Shown: piece by piece, positions 36,050-48,134 of the stretch | Layout of the letters: each line of letters opens with the position of its first letter | How positions within the stretch are numbered: position 1 is the stretch's first letter | DNA from: Corynebacterium sp. NML130628 | GTDB taxonomy: Bacteria > Actinomycetota > Actinomycetes > Mycobacteriales > Mycobacteriaceae | Length of the DNA: 54,626 nucleotides | Reading direction: 5' to 3' | Assembly: GCF_001875665.1 (NCBI RefSeq) | Contig: NZ_MLAL01000002.1 | Span: 1-54,626 of the forward strand | Position numbers and translations under genes: made by a program | The notes under the pieces: model-generated | What the model was told of the DNA's origin: nothing | What the model saw: only the letters and a program-made list of their open reading frames with translations | Database searches by the model: none

Positions 36050-36981
36050 GCGTCATCCTTTCTAAAAATGGTGCCGTCCGGGTACTGGGAACGGTCGTAA
36101 TCATCTGGCAGAACCATGGTGCCCACCCCACCCATCGTGAGCAGTTCGAGGAGCACGGAGTGCGCGACGCGCCCGTCGATGACGTGGGCGGCTTTCACCC
36201 CGCCCTGCACTGCGGTCAGGCATGCCTCCATTTTGGGGATCATGCCCGTGTCCAGTGCTGGCAGCATCTGCTCAAGGTCGCCGGCCTCGATCTTGGACAG
36301 CAGCGAGTCCCTGTTCGGCCAGTCCGTGTAGAGGCCCTCCACGTTGGTGAGCACCACGAGGCGCTCCGCGCCGATCGCAGCGGCAAGCGCACCGGCGGCT
36401 TCGTCGGCGTTGATGTTGTACACCTCGCCGTTTTTGCCCGGCGCGATGCCGGAGACCACTGGGATGCGTCCTGCTTCGATGATGTCCATGACGGCGGCGG
36501 GGTTCACGTCGGTGATCGTGCCGACAAGCCCGATGTCGCGGGTTTCGCCGTCGACGTCGACGGTGCGCCGTGTGGCGGTGAACAGGCCGGCGTCCTCGCC
36601 GGAGGTGCCCACCGCGTACGGCCCGTGGGAGTTGATCTTGCCCAGCAGGTCGCGCCCGACTTGGCCGAAGAGCACCATGCGCACCACGTCGAGGATTTCG
36701 GGGGTGGTGACGCGGAACCCGCCGACGAACTCGCCGCCGTCGAGGCCGAGCCGTTTGAGCATCGCGCTGATCTGTGGGCCTCCGCCGTGCACAACCACAG
36801 GTTTTGCGCCGACGATGCGCAGGAAGACCATGTCGGCGGCGAATGCGGCCTTGAGGTCTTCGTCGATCATGGCGTTGCCGCCGTATTTGACCACCACGAT
36901 TTTGTCGCGGTAGTGCTGCAGCCACGGCAGTGCCTCTGCCAGGACGGTTGCCCGCTGCTCGCTGCTGAGATTCGCTAACAC
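36046..36981 (-). CDS. argB: acetylglutamate kinase
   Basis: A 311-residue amino-acid kinase that phosphorylates N-acetylglutamate, usually the arginine-inhibited step in corynebacteria. Motifs are [52 protein letters not shown] and the N-terminal helix ([20 protein letters not shown]) found in the hexameric, arginine-sensitive form. It lies 9 bp after argJ. Confidence 0.96.
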   Translation of the reverse strand: MLANLSSEQRATVLAEALPWLQHYRDKIVVVKYGGNAMIDEDLKAAFAADMVFLRIVGAKPVVVHGGGPQISAMLKRLGLDGGEFVGGFRVTTPEILDVVRMVLFGQVGRDLLGKINSHGPYAVGTSGEDAGLFTATRRTVDVDGETRDIGLVGTITDVNPAAVMDIIEAGRIPVVSGIAPGKNGEVYNINADEAAGALAAAIGAERLVVLTNVEGLYTDWPNRDSLLSKIEAGDLEQMLPALDTGMIPKMEACLTAVQGGVKAAHVIDGRVAHSVLLELLTMGGVGTMVLPDDYDRSQYPDGTIFRKDDA

Positions 36982-36990
36982 GACTGCCTC

Positions 36991-38151
36991 CTAGCTGCTG
37001 TATGCGGAGTTGATTTCGACGTAGGCGTGCGACAGGTCGGTGGTGCGCACGGTGGCGCTGCCCTGCCCGCTGGTGCCGAGGTTGACGACGACTTCGATGT
37101 CCGCACCGCTTAGGTCCACGTCGCGCGCGCCCGGCGCGCCCGCGGACTGTTCGCAGACGGTCTGCCCGTTGAAGGTGACGGAGATGTTCTCGGCGTCCAT
37201 TTCGGCGTCTGCCATGCCGACGGCGGCGAGTACGCGGCCCCAGTTCGGGTCGGAGCCGAACATTGCGGTCTTGACCAGGTTGTCGCGCCCGATGACCCGT
37301 GCTGCGTTGAGTGCTTGAGCGTCGTCGGTTGCGCCTTCGACGGTGATGGCCACGCGCTTGGTCACGCCTTCGGCGTCGGATTGCATCATGGCGGCAAGCT
37401 GTGAGCAGGCATCCTGCATCGCGGCGTCGAGTTCCTCTTGTGTCGGCGTGGTACCGCTTGCGCCACTGGCCATGACGATGACGGTGTCGTTGGTGGAGGT
37501 GGAGCCGTCGATATCGAGGGTGTTGAAGGTGGTGGCGACGGCGCTCTCGAGCGCGGTCTGCAGCGCCTGGCTTGTCACGTCGGCGTCGGTGGTGATGCAC
37601 ACGAGCATCGTGGCAAGCGAGGGCGCCATCATGCCGGCGCCTTTGCCCATTCCGCCGAGCGTCCAACCGTCGCCCTTGACGACGACCTCTTTCGCCACCG
37701 TATCCGTGGTTTTGATTGCGACGGCGGCGTCCGCGCCATGGTCGCCGAGTTGCTTCACGACGACCCCGATACCGCTTTCTACCTTGTCCATCGGCAGCAC
37801 GTCACCGATAATGCCGGTAGAGCACACGGCGACCTGCGAGGCGTCCGCCCCGATGCCTGCGGCGGTCAGCTGCTGCATCGCCTTGGCGTCCTCGAAGCCC
37901 TGCGTGCCGGTGCAGGCGTTGGCGTTGCCGGAGTTAAACACGACGGCTTGGAGCGCGCCGCCTTTGATTGCCTCGCGGCTGACCTTGACCGGGGCCGCGA
38001 AGACTTTGTTGCGGGTGAATACGGCTGCGGCCGCTTGCTTGGGCCCTTCGTTGACTACGACGGCCATGTCTGGCTTGCCGGATGCTTTGATGCCGGCCGA
38101 GGTTGCGGCGGCGCTGAATCCTTTGGGGGCGGTAACACCAGTGGTGCTCAT
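36991..38151 (-). CDS. argJ: bifunctional ornithine acetyltransferase / acetylglutamate synthase
   Basis: A 386-residue enzyme, starting at ATG 38151 ([18 protein letters not shown]), that recycles acetyl groups from acetylornithine to glutamate. It cleaves itself before the Thr in the [15 protein letters not shown] segment, giving two chains. [14 protein letters not shown] and the oxyanion residues in [13 protein letters not shown] are present. A bifunctional ArgJ would remove the need for a separate ArgA. It lies 61 bp after argC. Confidence 0.95.
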   Translation of the reverse strand: MSTTGVTAPKGFSAAATSAGIKASGKPDMAVVVNEGPKQAAAAVFTRNKVFAAPVKVSREAIKGGALQAVVFNSGNANACTGTQGFEDAKAMQQLTAAGIGADASQVAVCSTGIIGDVLPMDKVESGIGVVVKQLGDHGADAAVAIKTTDTVAKEVVVKGDGWTLGGMGKGAGMMAPSLATMLVCITTDADVTSQALQTALESAVATTFNTLDIDGSTSTNDTVIVMASGASGTTPTQEELDAAMQDACSQLAAMMQSDAEGVTKRVAITVEGATDDAQALNAARVIGRDNLVKTAMFGSDPNWGRVLAAVGMADAEMDAENISVTFNGQTVCEQSAGAPGARDVDLSGADIEVVVNLGTSGQGSATVRTTDLSHAYVEINSAYSS

Positions 38152-38212
38152 GATGAAATGTCCTTTACGGTCCTGTTCGAAAAGAAGTGTTGAGATGGGG
38201 TGTGGTTGGCGG

Positions 38213-40914
<2,702 letters not shown>

Positions 40915-41367
40915 CTATCTCGCCAGCCCATCGTAGTGGCTCATCATCGGCGTGAAGAAGGAGGTGAAGAACACCAGCGCCTTCGGGTTCGAAATGTTGG
41001 TGACGTACCCCAGCCGCACCGAGGCGCTCGGCGTGCGCGCGGCCACGCTCGATACTTCTTGCTCTTCATTACTTTTCGACGTCCCCTTCGCCCGCCTCAC
41101 GCTCCCCTACAAGCCAAACGCGCCGAGCAGCATCAGCGCCACCGACCCCGCCAGCGGCAGCACCACCGATAGCGCCGGCACGACGTGCAGGAGCGCCTCA
41201 ATCCCGAGCAGCGCGAGTACCGACCACGTTGCCACCCCAAGCATCGCCCCGAGTGCCGTCCAGAACCCTGCCCGCTGTCCGTAGCGTGAAGTCTAAGTGC
41301 CGATAGCCACAATGTCCGGTCCCCGTATCGCCATCACGGTTGCCCACGTGAGCACGTCTACGAGCAC
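40915..41367 (-). pseudogene. LysE-family amino-acid exporter, nonsense-broken
   Basis: From a GTG at 41367, with AGGAGG as ribosome site, one frame reads like a LysE/RhtB translocator: VLVDVLTWATVMAIRGPDIV, then TAG (41293-41295), RYGQRAGFWTALGAMLGVAT and two helices, TAG (41107-41109), then VRLGYVTNISNPKALVFFTS, ending at TAG 40915-40917. The family motif WxxVMxxPGPD is recognisable although its first Pro is now Arg. The final stop also cuts the normal C-terminus (about 60-80 residues missing). Several stops show an old loss of function. Confidence 0.75.
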
Positions 41368-41549
41368 GGACGTACCTCCTATGTTTCGGGCCAATGATTT
41401 CAGTAGGTGCCAGGATATGCACTCTCTGTGAGATCCGAGGGCGATTCTGAACCCGAACATATCTGCGACTGCGAGCGATCTTGCTCACCGGAATGTCGGA
41501 CTCGTTCGGTACATTGCAGCAACACCAACAACACCGAAGGAGTCCAATC

Positions 41550-42293
41550 ATGACAACGCCCACAGCGCGGTTCTACGGCTACCCGAAACGCCCCGTCCCC
41601 GATATTTTCGGCGGCTCCGACTGGGACGTGCCCATGACCGACCGCGATAGCGACTCTATCTTTTTCCTCGTGGAGTACCTGAAAATCACCGACCCCGAGA
41701 ACGCGAACGAGCCGACGGCCTACAAATTACTTCGCGAGCTCAGCGACGAACACCGCACAATGGAAAAGGGAGTATTTGACCGACTTTGCGAGACACCAGG
41801 CATCCTGGAGGAGAAGGACCAGGCGTTTTACCGGGTGATATTCCAGTTCCGCCAGTACCAAGCCGGGCAGCTCGTGGCCAAAGCCCTGGAGACCACCGAC
41901 GGAAACCCGTACAAGGTGGTCGGGATGATGCGCTACCACCACCCATCTATAGAATGCGCCTGGGTTGTCGACGCCGTCATGAAAACCACCGTGGAGGAAG
42001 CACTGAAAACGCTCGGGAGGGACCACAGCCTGCAGGCCGTCGAGCAGTTGTGGTTGGAGCTCAACGAGGAGGCGGACCTGTTCGCACAGACGAAGCAGGT
42101 GCTGCGCCTCGCCGGTTGGGCGAAGGACGTCGCCGACATCCCGCGCAGCAGCAAGGCGATGAAACAGATCTTGTTACAGGACCAGCGCGAAGCCGCCTGG
42201 ACCGTGATTGACCAGCATCTCACGGAGCCAATCAACGCACTCATAGACCAGCAAGAAGAGGAAGATCCGTGGGCGGTGGACTGGGACAGCTAG
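41550..42293 (+). CDS. hypothetical protein
   Basis: A 247-residue soluble, acidic protein starting at ATG 41550 (MTTPTARFYGYPKRPVP) with AAGGAG as ribosome site. It is largely helical by appearance, with a Glu/Asp-rich end (QQEEEDPWAVDWDS). There is no signal peptide, membrane helix or catalytic motif that I recognise. It lies alone between the LysE pseudogene and the restriction-modification region. GC content is like the host's. Function unknown. Confidence 0.65.
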   Translation: MTTPTARFYGYPKRPVPDIFGGSDWDVPMTDRDSDSIFFLVEYLKITDPENANEPTAYKLLRELSDEHRTMEKGVFDRLCETPGILEEKDQAFYRVIFQFRQYQAGQLVAKALETTDGNPYKVVGMMRYHHPSIECAWVVDAVMKTTVEEALKTLGRDHSLQAVEQLWLELNEEADLFAQTKQVLRLAGWAKDVADIPRSSKAMKQILLQDQREAAWTVIDQHLTEPINALIDQQEEEDPWAVDWDS

Positions 42294-42721
42294 GCCTTGT
42301 CCCCTGCTTGCTCGCTGGTCATCTTCGCGTAATTGGCGAAGAGCAGCAGTTGCGCGGGTGCTGCATCTAGTAACACAGTGGTAGAGGCCATCCAGTATCG
42401 CAAGAGAAATCTCTTGCTGGATACTCACCACACCGCTATCGTTTCAGTCTTCTGAACACCGCGCCACCTGACCCATTTATCAGTTCTTTCTGCCATAGGT
42501 TGGTTTGTTCCAGGTTGGATACTCGAAATTATCCCACCAGCTGACCCCGTCAGCTTGATTGTGCCCCCTAAGAAACCTCCAAAGCACAACTGTAGGACCT
42601 TGATGTTGATTCCCCTGTGTAAAAGGGTTAATTAGGCTTTACTTTACAGTCACAAGCTTGTGCTCATGACTGGGCCCTGAGGCATAACCTAAAGTTACAC
42701 CCTTGGATATTAGTCCGACAT
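42294..42721. other. intergenic beside restriction locus
   Basis: About 430 bp with no recognised gene. It has a strong hairpin at 42390-42422 (ATCCA...GCAAGAGA-AA-TCTCTTGC...TGGAT) and a 12-bp perfect palindrome CACAAGCTTGTG (42651-42662), which lies about 60 bp beyond the DUF4365 stop. GC is lower than in the flanking core genes. It may be a border of acquired DNA. Confidence 0.4.
42390..42422. repeat. hairpin
   Basis: Perfect 8-bp stem GCAAGAGA/TCTCTTGC with an AA loop, enclosed by ATCCA/TGGAT arms with 5 and 0 unpaired bases. It lies about 100 bp after the end of the upstream hypothetical gene; no T-run follows. Confidence 0.45.
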
Positions 42722-43642
42722 TTAAGCTAGTGCTTCGAGTATTTTCAAAAGCCTTCTGAACTTCACTTTTATAGACGGAGCCACCCGATCACCATAGTAA
42801 TCCGCAGTCCGCGCTTCATTGATACTATTCTCGCTCTGACGTACGTCAAAGAATCTAAACGAGAACACTTCGTCTACCAATCGATTTATCTCAATATCTA
42901 AATCGCGGGAGACCCGGCCGTTATAAGCGGCCCACATCTCGGTTATCAACTGGCAACACAAATCTGAGACGTCTCCGTTGTCCAGAGCATCATTGTAAGC
43001 TCTTCCCAGAGGGTACTTGTAGAGAATGAGATTGTGGATCATCGGAAAATTGTCACTGACAAAAGCCTCGAACCTCGGCCAGTCATTTGGTTTCAATTCC
43101 AACAACGTATTCATATCCAGTTCGATTTCCGGCGATAATCTAAATCCGTGCATGGTTATTCCAAGGCGGTTGTACTCATTGTCAGACTTCGGCGTAAGAG
43201 GAAGCACCACTGACGTCTTCCATTGAGCCATGTCATACGTCTTCTGTCCGTCTTCCATGTCAAATAGCACCTCTGCAAACGACCAAGGAGGAAACAACTC
43301 AACAGTGCCGTTACGTACGAAAGCCAGTACGATAGTATTACCGCCTTGGGCAGCTTCCGCCCACTGCTTCAAGTGCTCAGCTTTAATCCTGTTATCCACT
43401 GTTGCTTTGACTTGGACGTTGACGAGCTCAGCGGTAACTTCAAATTCATAGTTATCAGCGTTAGTGTCTAGTCCCTTCACCTCCTCTGCTGTCAAAATCG
43501 TTTTGGGAACTTGAGCATACAAATCTATTCCATAATCGCGACCTTGCGAACTTGCAACGGGAAAGCCTTGAGTGCCCAACGCAGTAGTCAAATAACTCTC
43601 TGCGTTAGCTCCTTTGATATGGCGACTGCTAATTTTTGGCAT
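42722..43642 (-). CDS. DUF4365-type nuclease-like protein
   Basis: A 306-residue protein. The N-terminal 130 residues fit the DUF4365 domain, a PD-(D/E)xK nuclease-like fold: SSQGRDYGIDLYAQV (Asp36, Asp40), then VNVQVKAT (Gln77, Lys79). The rest is unrecognised and mostly helical. The gene is visibly richer in AT than its neighbours and lies 32 bp after the MmeI-like gene in the same direction, so it is probably co-transcribed and acquired with it. DUF4365 proteins are often found in bacterial defence loci. Its role here (accessory nuclease or second-line effector) is inference. Confidence 0.72.
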   Translation of the reverse strand: MPKISSRHIKGANAESYLTTALGTQGFPVASSQGRDYGIDLYAQVPKTILTAEEVKGLDTNADNYEFEVTAELVNVQVKATVDNRIKAEHLKQWAEAAQGGNTIVLAFVRNGTVELFPPWSFAEVLFDMEDGQKTYDMAQWKTSVVLPLTPKSDNEYNRLGITMHGFRLSPEIELDMNTLLELKPNDWPRFEAFVSDNFPMIHNLILYKYPLGRAYNDALDNGDVSDLCCQLITEMWAAYNGRVSRDLDIEINRLVDEVFSFRFFDVRQSENSINEARTADYYGDRVAPSIKVKFRRLLKILEALA

Positions 43643-43674
43643 TTTCCTTCTTTGCTATTTCGGATTCTTCCGAA

Positions 43675-46530
43675 TCATTTTTGATCTGCTATCAATGTAG
43701 CGTAAGCCGCAAGTAGTATTTCCTGGCGCTGTTTTTCGCTGGTACGTTTTCTGGGCGCTCCAAACGCTTTGTCGACTTCCTTATCCAGCGCGGCGTGTGC
43801 CTTGAGCAGCGCCGGGTCCATCGCGAGCGGATTGTAGTGTTCCGCCAGCGAACGCTCTGGGTGCAGTTCACGCGCGGCAAGTACTTTCTTGCCCGCATCA
43901 ATGATCCGCTGGCGAGTCTTATCATCGAGTTCTGGGACGGGGAACGTGTTCCACGTCAGTGTGTTCGCGAAGCGAAGATCAGACTTCATTCGTCCGCCGA
44001 CGGTGCGTTGCCACGTGATGAACATTGACGATGAAATGAGCGAGAAAGCAAATCCGGTGGGATCTTCGACGGTAAATGCTAGGTTGCTCGCGATTACGTC
44101 ACCAGGGACCTGCTGCGCGGTGAAATACGGGCGCGTTTCGCTCACGACAGACGGGATCAGCAAGTAATCCACTACGGGGCGGTCCTTATTCGGCCTCATC
44201 AAATGAGGTGTGCCTCGGTACTTGTACGCGTCACCGCCAGTTGACGAATTCTCGCGAAACTCTTTACAAGCTGTAACTCGTTCTTTTAATACGGGCGACT
44301 GAGCAATATCCGATGGATCAAAGTCTTCGTCCGCCATCCACAGGCACCACCTGTCGAGACCACGCACCAGCTCTCGGGAACCTCGGAAAGGACGCAAATA
44401 CTTGGCCGCTATCGGATCAGCTGCGACCTCGTCGTACTCATCCACCTCGACGAGCAAAAATTTTCCTAACGGCATCGTGCCAAAGTGCGCAGTTGGAAGC
44501 TCTACGGAAATTGGATTGTTTATTCGCTCTACGAGCAAATGAGGTCCATCAATCAGGTAAGCATTAATCCCCTGCTCAATCTGCTGTTCTACTGCCTCCC
44601 CTTTAACGTCAGGGTAGTCCCACAGGCGCTGTTTCACGCTTCGGTCGCGAGTAAAACCAACAATGACACAGTGCACGGCTGCCTTGCCTGGCGCTTCGGA
44701 GTCCCATGCAAACGTGCGGTGTGCGAACTTGATCCGCCACCCATCCCGAATCAACGGCTTAAACAAGGCTGGTACCGCCTGCCCTTGAGTGATGGAGTTG
44801 GTTGTGACGTACGCAAATTCACCTTGGCGTTTTGCGAGCAATGTCTTAACTTGGGCGTGCCAGCCAGTTACATAGTCAAGCAACCCATTCGAGTCTTTGC
44901 CCCACACAGTCTTCAGCTCGTCACGCTGCTGTTTGGACTTAGTCTGGTGCCCAATAAACGGTGGGTTACCAAACACGTATGTTTGCCCAGTGGTTTCTGG
45001 TAGGACGTTGCGCCAATCCACCGCCAAGGCGTTGGCATGCGTGATGTGCGCGGTAATCGAGATCGGTAGGCGCTCAGGCGCAAGGCCTACGCGGTCGGCG
45101 AGTTCGCGGTTGGCCTGATGGTCGACCAGGAACATCGCGGTCTCGGCGATGCGGGCTGGCCACCAGTTCAGCTCGATACCGTAGAACTGACCGATGGAGA
45201 GTTTCTGCTCCCACGTAATATCCAACGACATGGCGGTGTTGCCTTCGCGTTCGCGGATCGCGACGATCACGTCGGTCTCAATCTTGCGCAGCTCGCGGTA
45301 CGCGACGATCAGGAAGTTTCCTGAGCCACAGGCTGGGTCCATGAATACGTGCGTGGCGAGGCTGTCGCGGAACTCACGGAGCTTCTTCACGCTGGTCGAC
45401 TTCGAGTTGATGAGGCGGTCGGCTTCTTCGCGGAGCTCGTCGAGAAATAGCGGGCCGAGGGTTTTCAAAATGTTTTTCTCGGAGGTGTAGTGCTCGCCAT
45501 CATCGCGCCGGGCTTCCTTCGATTTCACCAGTTGGAAGAGCGAGCCGAAGATTGCCGGAGAGATGTTGGTCCACTGGAATCGACAAGCAACCAAGATCGC
45601 GTCGCGCATCTCCGGGGTGAAGAACTGGGTGGGCATGATGGTTTCAAACAGCGTGCCGTTCACGTATGGGAACGCAGCCATCGAATCGGGGACGCGTCGG
45701 CGACGCTCCTCCGGTGTGTTGAGCACCTCGAACAAACCGGCAAGCTGCGTGCCAAGGTTCTCGCTGTTGGTGTGCTCAAGAATGAAACGATAAAACAGGT
45801 CCTGCTCCCAGAGTCCAGCATCGTCGCCGAACAGGAGGAAGAGTAGGCGTGTGAGGAACATGGACGTTTCCTGCACCGCGAGCTCCTCGTCCTGCATGTA
45901 GGTGGGGGCTGCGTCGCCTACCGCTTCGTCCACCTCGTCGCCGACCATGGCGGTAAACAGGTTCGCCATGATCTTCGATGCTGCGATCGAAGCCCGGGTC
46001 TGCTCAACATGCGTGAGCTTGTCCTCATAGCCTGCGAGGAACTTAAGTTCGTCGACGTGGTCCGTAATTTCTTCGAGTAGGAACTCGATGTTGAACCTGG
46101 TTTCTGGGTCGCCGAGGCGCATGAGACGGATGCGGTAGAAGTCGGTGGCGACGATGTAGCGGGGTTGTTCGGCGTCGTTGACCGTGCCACCAAGCAGGTA
46201 GTCGCGGGCTTGATCGATTGCTACCTGTAGGTCGACGCCTGGTTTTTTGGCTTCGCCGATAACCACGCCTGGCCAGAAGAGGTCGATGTAGCCGCGTTGT
46301 CCGCTCGAGGCGCGTTTGGCGTCTTGCTCAAACAAGTCCATGCGTGAGGCTGTGATGCCGAAGCATGCGAGGAGCTCCGCCCAATACGACTGTGCGTATT
46401 TGCGTTCGAGTGCGCCTTCGTCGAGTGAGCGCCACCCATCGAGACGTTCGTGCCAGCGGTGTTTGAAGCCGTCGAGGTTGCGGCGCATGGTGGCACGATC
46501 AAGACGCGGAGCAGTTGTCACAGAACTCAT
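43675..46530 (-). CDS. MmeI-like single-chain restriction-modification enzyme
   Basis: A 951-residue type IIL/IIG enzyme combining cutting, methylation and target recognition. N-terminal nuclease: YIDLFWPGVVIGEAKKPG, with Asp83, Glu93 and Lys95 as PD-ExK residues. Helical linker to about 340. N6-adenine methyltransferase: HYTSEKNILKTL, then motif I DPACGSGNFL (398-407) and motif IV NPPF (522-525). The C-terminal 350 residues are the target recognition domain, with the ending WNTFPVPELDDKTRQRI typical of the family. All motifs look intact, so it is probably active, methylating one strand of its site. DUF4365 lies downstream. Confidence 0.88.
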   Translation of the reverse strand: MSSVTTAPRLDRATMRRNLDGFKHRWHERLDGWRSLDEGALERKYAQSYWAELLACFGITASRMDLFEQDAKRASSGQRGYIDLFWPGVVIGEAKKPGVDLQVAIDQARDYLLGGTVNDAEQPRYIVATDFYRIRLMRLGDPETRFNIEFLLEEITDHVDELKFLAGYEDKLTHVEQTRASIAASKIMANLFTAMVGDEVDEAVGDAAPTYMQDEELAVQETSMFLTRLLFLLFGDDAGLWEQDLFYRFILEHTNSENLGTQLAGLFEVLNTPEERRRRVPDSMAAFPYVNGTLFETIMPTQFFTPEMRDAILVACRFQWTNISPAIFGSLFQLVKSKEARRDDGEHYTSEKNILKTLGPLFLDELREEADRLINSKSTSVKKLREFRDSLATHVFMDPACGSGNFLIVAYRELRKIETDVIVAIREREGNTAMSLDITWEQKLSIGQFYGIELNWWPARIAETAMFLVDHQANRELADRVGLAPERLPISITAHITHANALAVDWRNVLPETTGQTYVFGNPPFIGHQTKSKQQRDELKTVWGKDSNGLLDYVTGWHAQVKTLLAKRQGEFAYVTTNSITQGQAVPALFKPLIRDGWRIKFAHRTFAWDSEAPGKAAVHCVIVGFTRDRSVKQRLWDYPDVKGEAVEQQIEQGINAYLIDGPHLLVERINNPISVELPTAHFGTMPLGKFLLVEVDEYDEVAADPIAAKYLRPFRGSRELVRGLDRWCLWMADEDFDPSDIAQSPVLKERVTACKEFRENSSTGGDAYKYRGTPHLMRPNKDRPVVDYLLIPSVVSETRPYFTAQQVPGDVIASNLAFTVEDPTGFAFSLISSSMFITWQRTVGGRMKSDLRFANTLTWNTFPVPELDDKTRQRIIDAGKKVLAARELHPERSLAEHYNPLAMDPALLKAHAALDKEVDKAFGAPRKRTSEKQRQEILLAAYATLIADQK

Positions 46531-46650
46531 ACAGGTAGCTTAACGGAGGCGCGCGACATGCGAGCGGGCGATCGTCGATAAGCAAGCATGCCTCATACCC
46601 ATGACCAACCTGCAGGCCGTGCGCGCCCCCACCACACTCCCCTTTTGCGG

Positions 46651-47241
46651 CTAAAGCTTCACTTTCGCCAGCACCGCACCAGAAGGCTGTGCGGCGCCGG
46701 CGGCGACTTCTTCAGTCACAAGAACAGAGGTAGTGTCGCCGGGCAATGGCATCCACACGTCATCATGAGGTTCTTGACCGATGACTCCGGCGGATTTCAT
46801 CGCACCATCGTCCATAACGGCCCAGACTTGAGCGCCCATGCCATGAGCCAACGCAGGTTGACCATTGACCATGGCGCCGCCCTTGCCCATGTCAGAACTG
46901 AGCACAATGTCGAGGGTTGCCCCCATAGCCTCGACCTGGCCCTGGCGGGCATCTTCAGCACCCATCACTGCATGCATCTCGTCAATACCCTGCGCGGTTA
47001 TGGACTCTGACACATCGTCGTTGCTGAACTGAGTAACCACGACCCCAGAACCGGCAACAAGGAGCACTGCGGCTGCTACCGCGAAGAGACGACGACTCGG
47101 CTGCTTGCTTCGAGCAGCGGAGAGATCGGTGACCTGCTCCGTTTCGTCAATACGCGCCATGATCGCGCTTTTGAGCTCCGGCGGCGGCGCAACTGGCGAG
47201 GCTGCAGAATTGAAAAGATCCTCGAAATCCTTATCCATCAC
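46651..47241 (-). CDS. rskA: anti-sigma factor RskA
   Basis: A 196-residue membrane anti-sigma factor. The N-terminal cytosolic part (MMDKDFEDLFNSAASPVAPP, then LKSAIMARIDETEQ) binds the sigma factor. One helix at about residues 52-70 (LFAVAAAVLLVAGSGVVV) precedes an extracellular RskA C-terminal domain (AQVWAVMDDGAMKSAGVIG, GDTTSVLVTEEVAAGAAQPS). It overlaps the sigma gene by 4 bp. The anti-sigma N-domain is short and lacks a zinc His-Cys motif, as in mycobacterial RskA. Confidence 0.85.
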   Translation of the reverse strand: MMDKDFEDLFNSAASPVAPPPELKSAIMARIDETEQVTDLSAARSKQPSRRLFAVAAAVLLVAGSGVVVTQFSNDDVSESITAQGIDEMHAVMGAEDARQGQVEAMGATLDIVLSSDMGKGGAMVNGQPALAHGMGAQVWAVMDDGAMKSAGVIGQEPHDDVWMPLPGDTTSVLVTEEVAAGAAQPSGAVLAKVKL

Positions 47242-47813
47242 AGGCCTCCTTTCAATGTCACAGCCTTACGCAACTTTTTCAGGCCATCGCGCACGCGCGT
47301 CTTAGCAGTGCCGAGCGCAACACCTGTCGCATCAGCAATTTCTTGGTGGGTGTACTCCCCAAAGTACGCCAACATGAGCGCACTGCGATGGGGTTCCCCA
47401 ATCGAATCAATGAGTTGTTGAAGCTCCTGCGAGTCTAGCCTGAGTTGCGCTTCATTTTCTGCTGACGCAACCCAAGTGGTGAGTTGCCTCTTGAATTCTT
47501 CCACGTCGCGCGCCTGGGCGCTGCGCCAGCTCCTCAGCCGGTCAATGGACCGCGATTTTGTCATTCGAAGAATCCACGACTTCGCGTTGCCACGAGCCGG
47601 GTCGAACGTGTGGGCTTTCTGCCACACCTCTACAAACACCTCTTGCGTGACCTCTTCCGCCTGGGCTTGGTCACGCAAAATATGTGTGGCTAGACCAAGA
47701 ACCTGGGGCGCCAGAGCGTCGTAAAGATCGGCGAAAGCGGACTTATCACCCGCGCGCACGCCATCTAACAGACTGTCTAGTTCCACAGGCTTCAAATCTA
47801 GCACTTGCAGCAC
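47238..47813 (-). CDS. sigK: ECF sigma factor, SigK type
   Basis: A 191-residue sigma-70 factor of the ECF group. It starts at GTG 47813, 3 bp after the lipoprotein stop. Region 2 (FADLYDALAPQVLGLATHIL, AEEVTQEVFVEVWQKA) and region 4 (RSALMLAYFGEYTHQEIADA, GTAKTRVRDGLKKLR) are complete. The neighbours rskA and dipZ match the mycobacterial SigK system, in which SigK controls dipZ and the mpt70/mpt83 antigens. A promoter pair in the divergent gap suggests autoregulation. Confidence 0.87.
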   Translation of the reverse strand: MLQVLDLKPVELDSLLDGVRAGDKSAFADLYDALAPQVLGLATHILRDQAQAEEVTQEVFVEVWQKAHTFDPARGNAKSWILRMTKSRSIDRLRSWRSAQARDVEEFKRQLTTWVASAENEAQLRLDSQELQQLIDSIGEPHRSALMLAYFGEYTHQEIADATGVALGTAKTRVRDGLKKLRKAVTLKGGL

Positions 47814-47816
47814 GAG

Positions 47817-47975
47817 TTACTTGGACTCTTCCATCATCTTGTCCTCACTCATCATCGCGGAGGATGTCGGGGTCATGGAGCTGTCCATTTTGTTGTCGGT
47901 GTCGTTGCAAGCAGCGAGCCCGGTCGCGGCGATGACAATAGCGCTGACGGTAGCGATGGTGCGGTTAATAGACAT
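47817..47975 (-). CDS. small Met-rich lipoprotein
   Basis: A 52-residue lipoprotein precursor: MSINRTIATVSAIVIAATG, lipobox ending LAAC near residue 23, then a mature peptide of about 30 residues rich in Met, Ser, Asp and Lys (NKMDSSMTPTSSAMMSEDK). It is the first gene of the lipoprotein-sigma-anti-sigma operon, with 3 bp to sigK. It takes the place that mpt70/mpt83-type fasciclin proteins hold in the mycobacterial SigK regulon, but it has no fasciclin domain. Met-rich extracellular peptides can bind copper or act as oxidation sinks; either is speculation here. Confidence 0.75.
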   Translation of the reverse strand: MSINRTIATVSAIVIAATGLAACNDTDNKMDSSMTPTSSAMMSEDKMMEESK

Positions 47976-48032
47976 GATGTCTCCTTCGTTGTGTCGGTAT
48001 CGTGGGCGCAGTTTTCTGGCCCGTTATCAAGT

Positions 48033-48061
48033 ACTACGGAGCGGCCCATAGCGACGGATTG
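48033..48061 (-). promoter_or_regulatory. SigK-type promoter (sigma operon)
   Basis: On the minus strand: CAATCC (48061-48056), a 17-bp spacer and CGTAGT (48038-48033), about 58 bp ahead of the lipoprotein start. It is identical in both boxes and spacing to the divergent dipZ promoter. The -35 resembles the CCATCC reported for mycobacterial SigK. Confidence 0.6.
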
Positions 48062-48064
48062 GAG

Positions 48065-48093
48065 CAATCCGAAATTGTGGGGTGCTCCGTAGT
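48065..48093 (+). promoter_or_regulatory. SigK-type promoter (dipZ)
   Basis: CAATCC (48065-48070), a 17-bp spacer and CGTAGT (48088-48093), 41 bp ahead of dipZ. With its divergent twin it forms a symmetric arrangement: the two -35 boxes face each other 3 bp apart (GGATTG-GAG-CAATCC), and the two -10 regions are the arms of a perfect 10-bp inverted repeat (ACTACGGAGC/GCTCCGTAGT). Confidence 0.6.
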
Positions 48094-48134
48094 TCTGGAT
48101 GTCAGGAAAACGTAATGAAGTAAGGACGTTTGAG

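Noticed and set aside
36272..37666. 464-codon minus-strand frame across argB and argJ
   Set aside because: Extremely Arg/His-rich translation in a different frame of two well-supported arginine genes.
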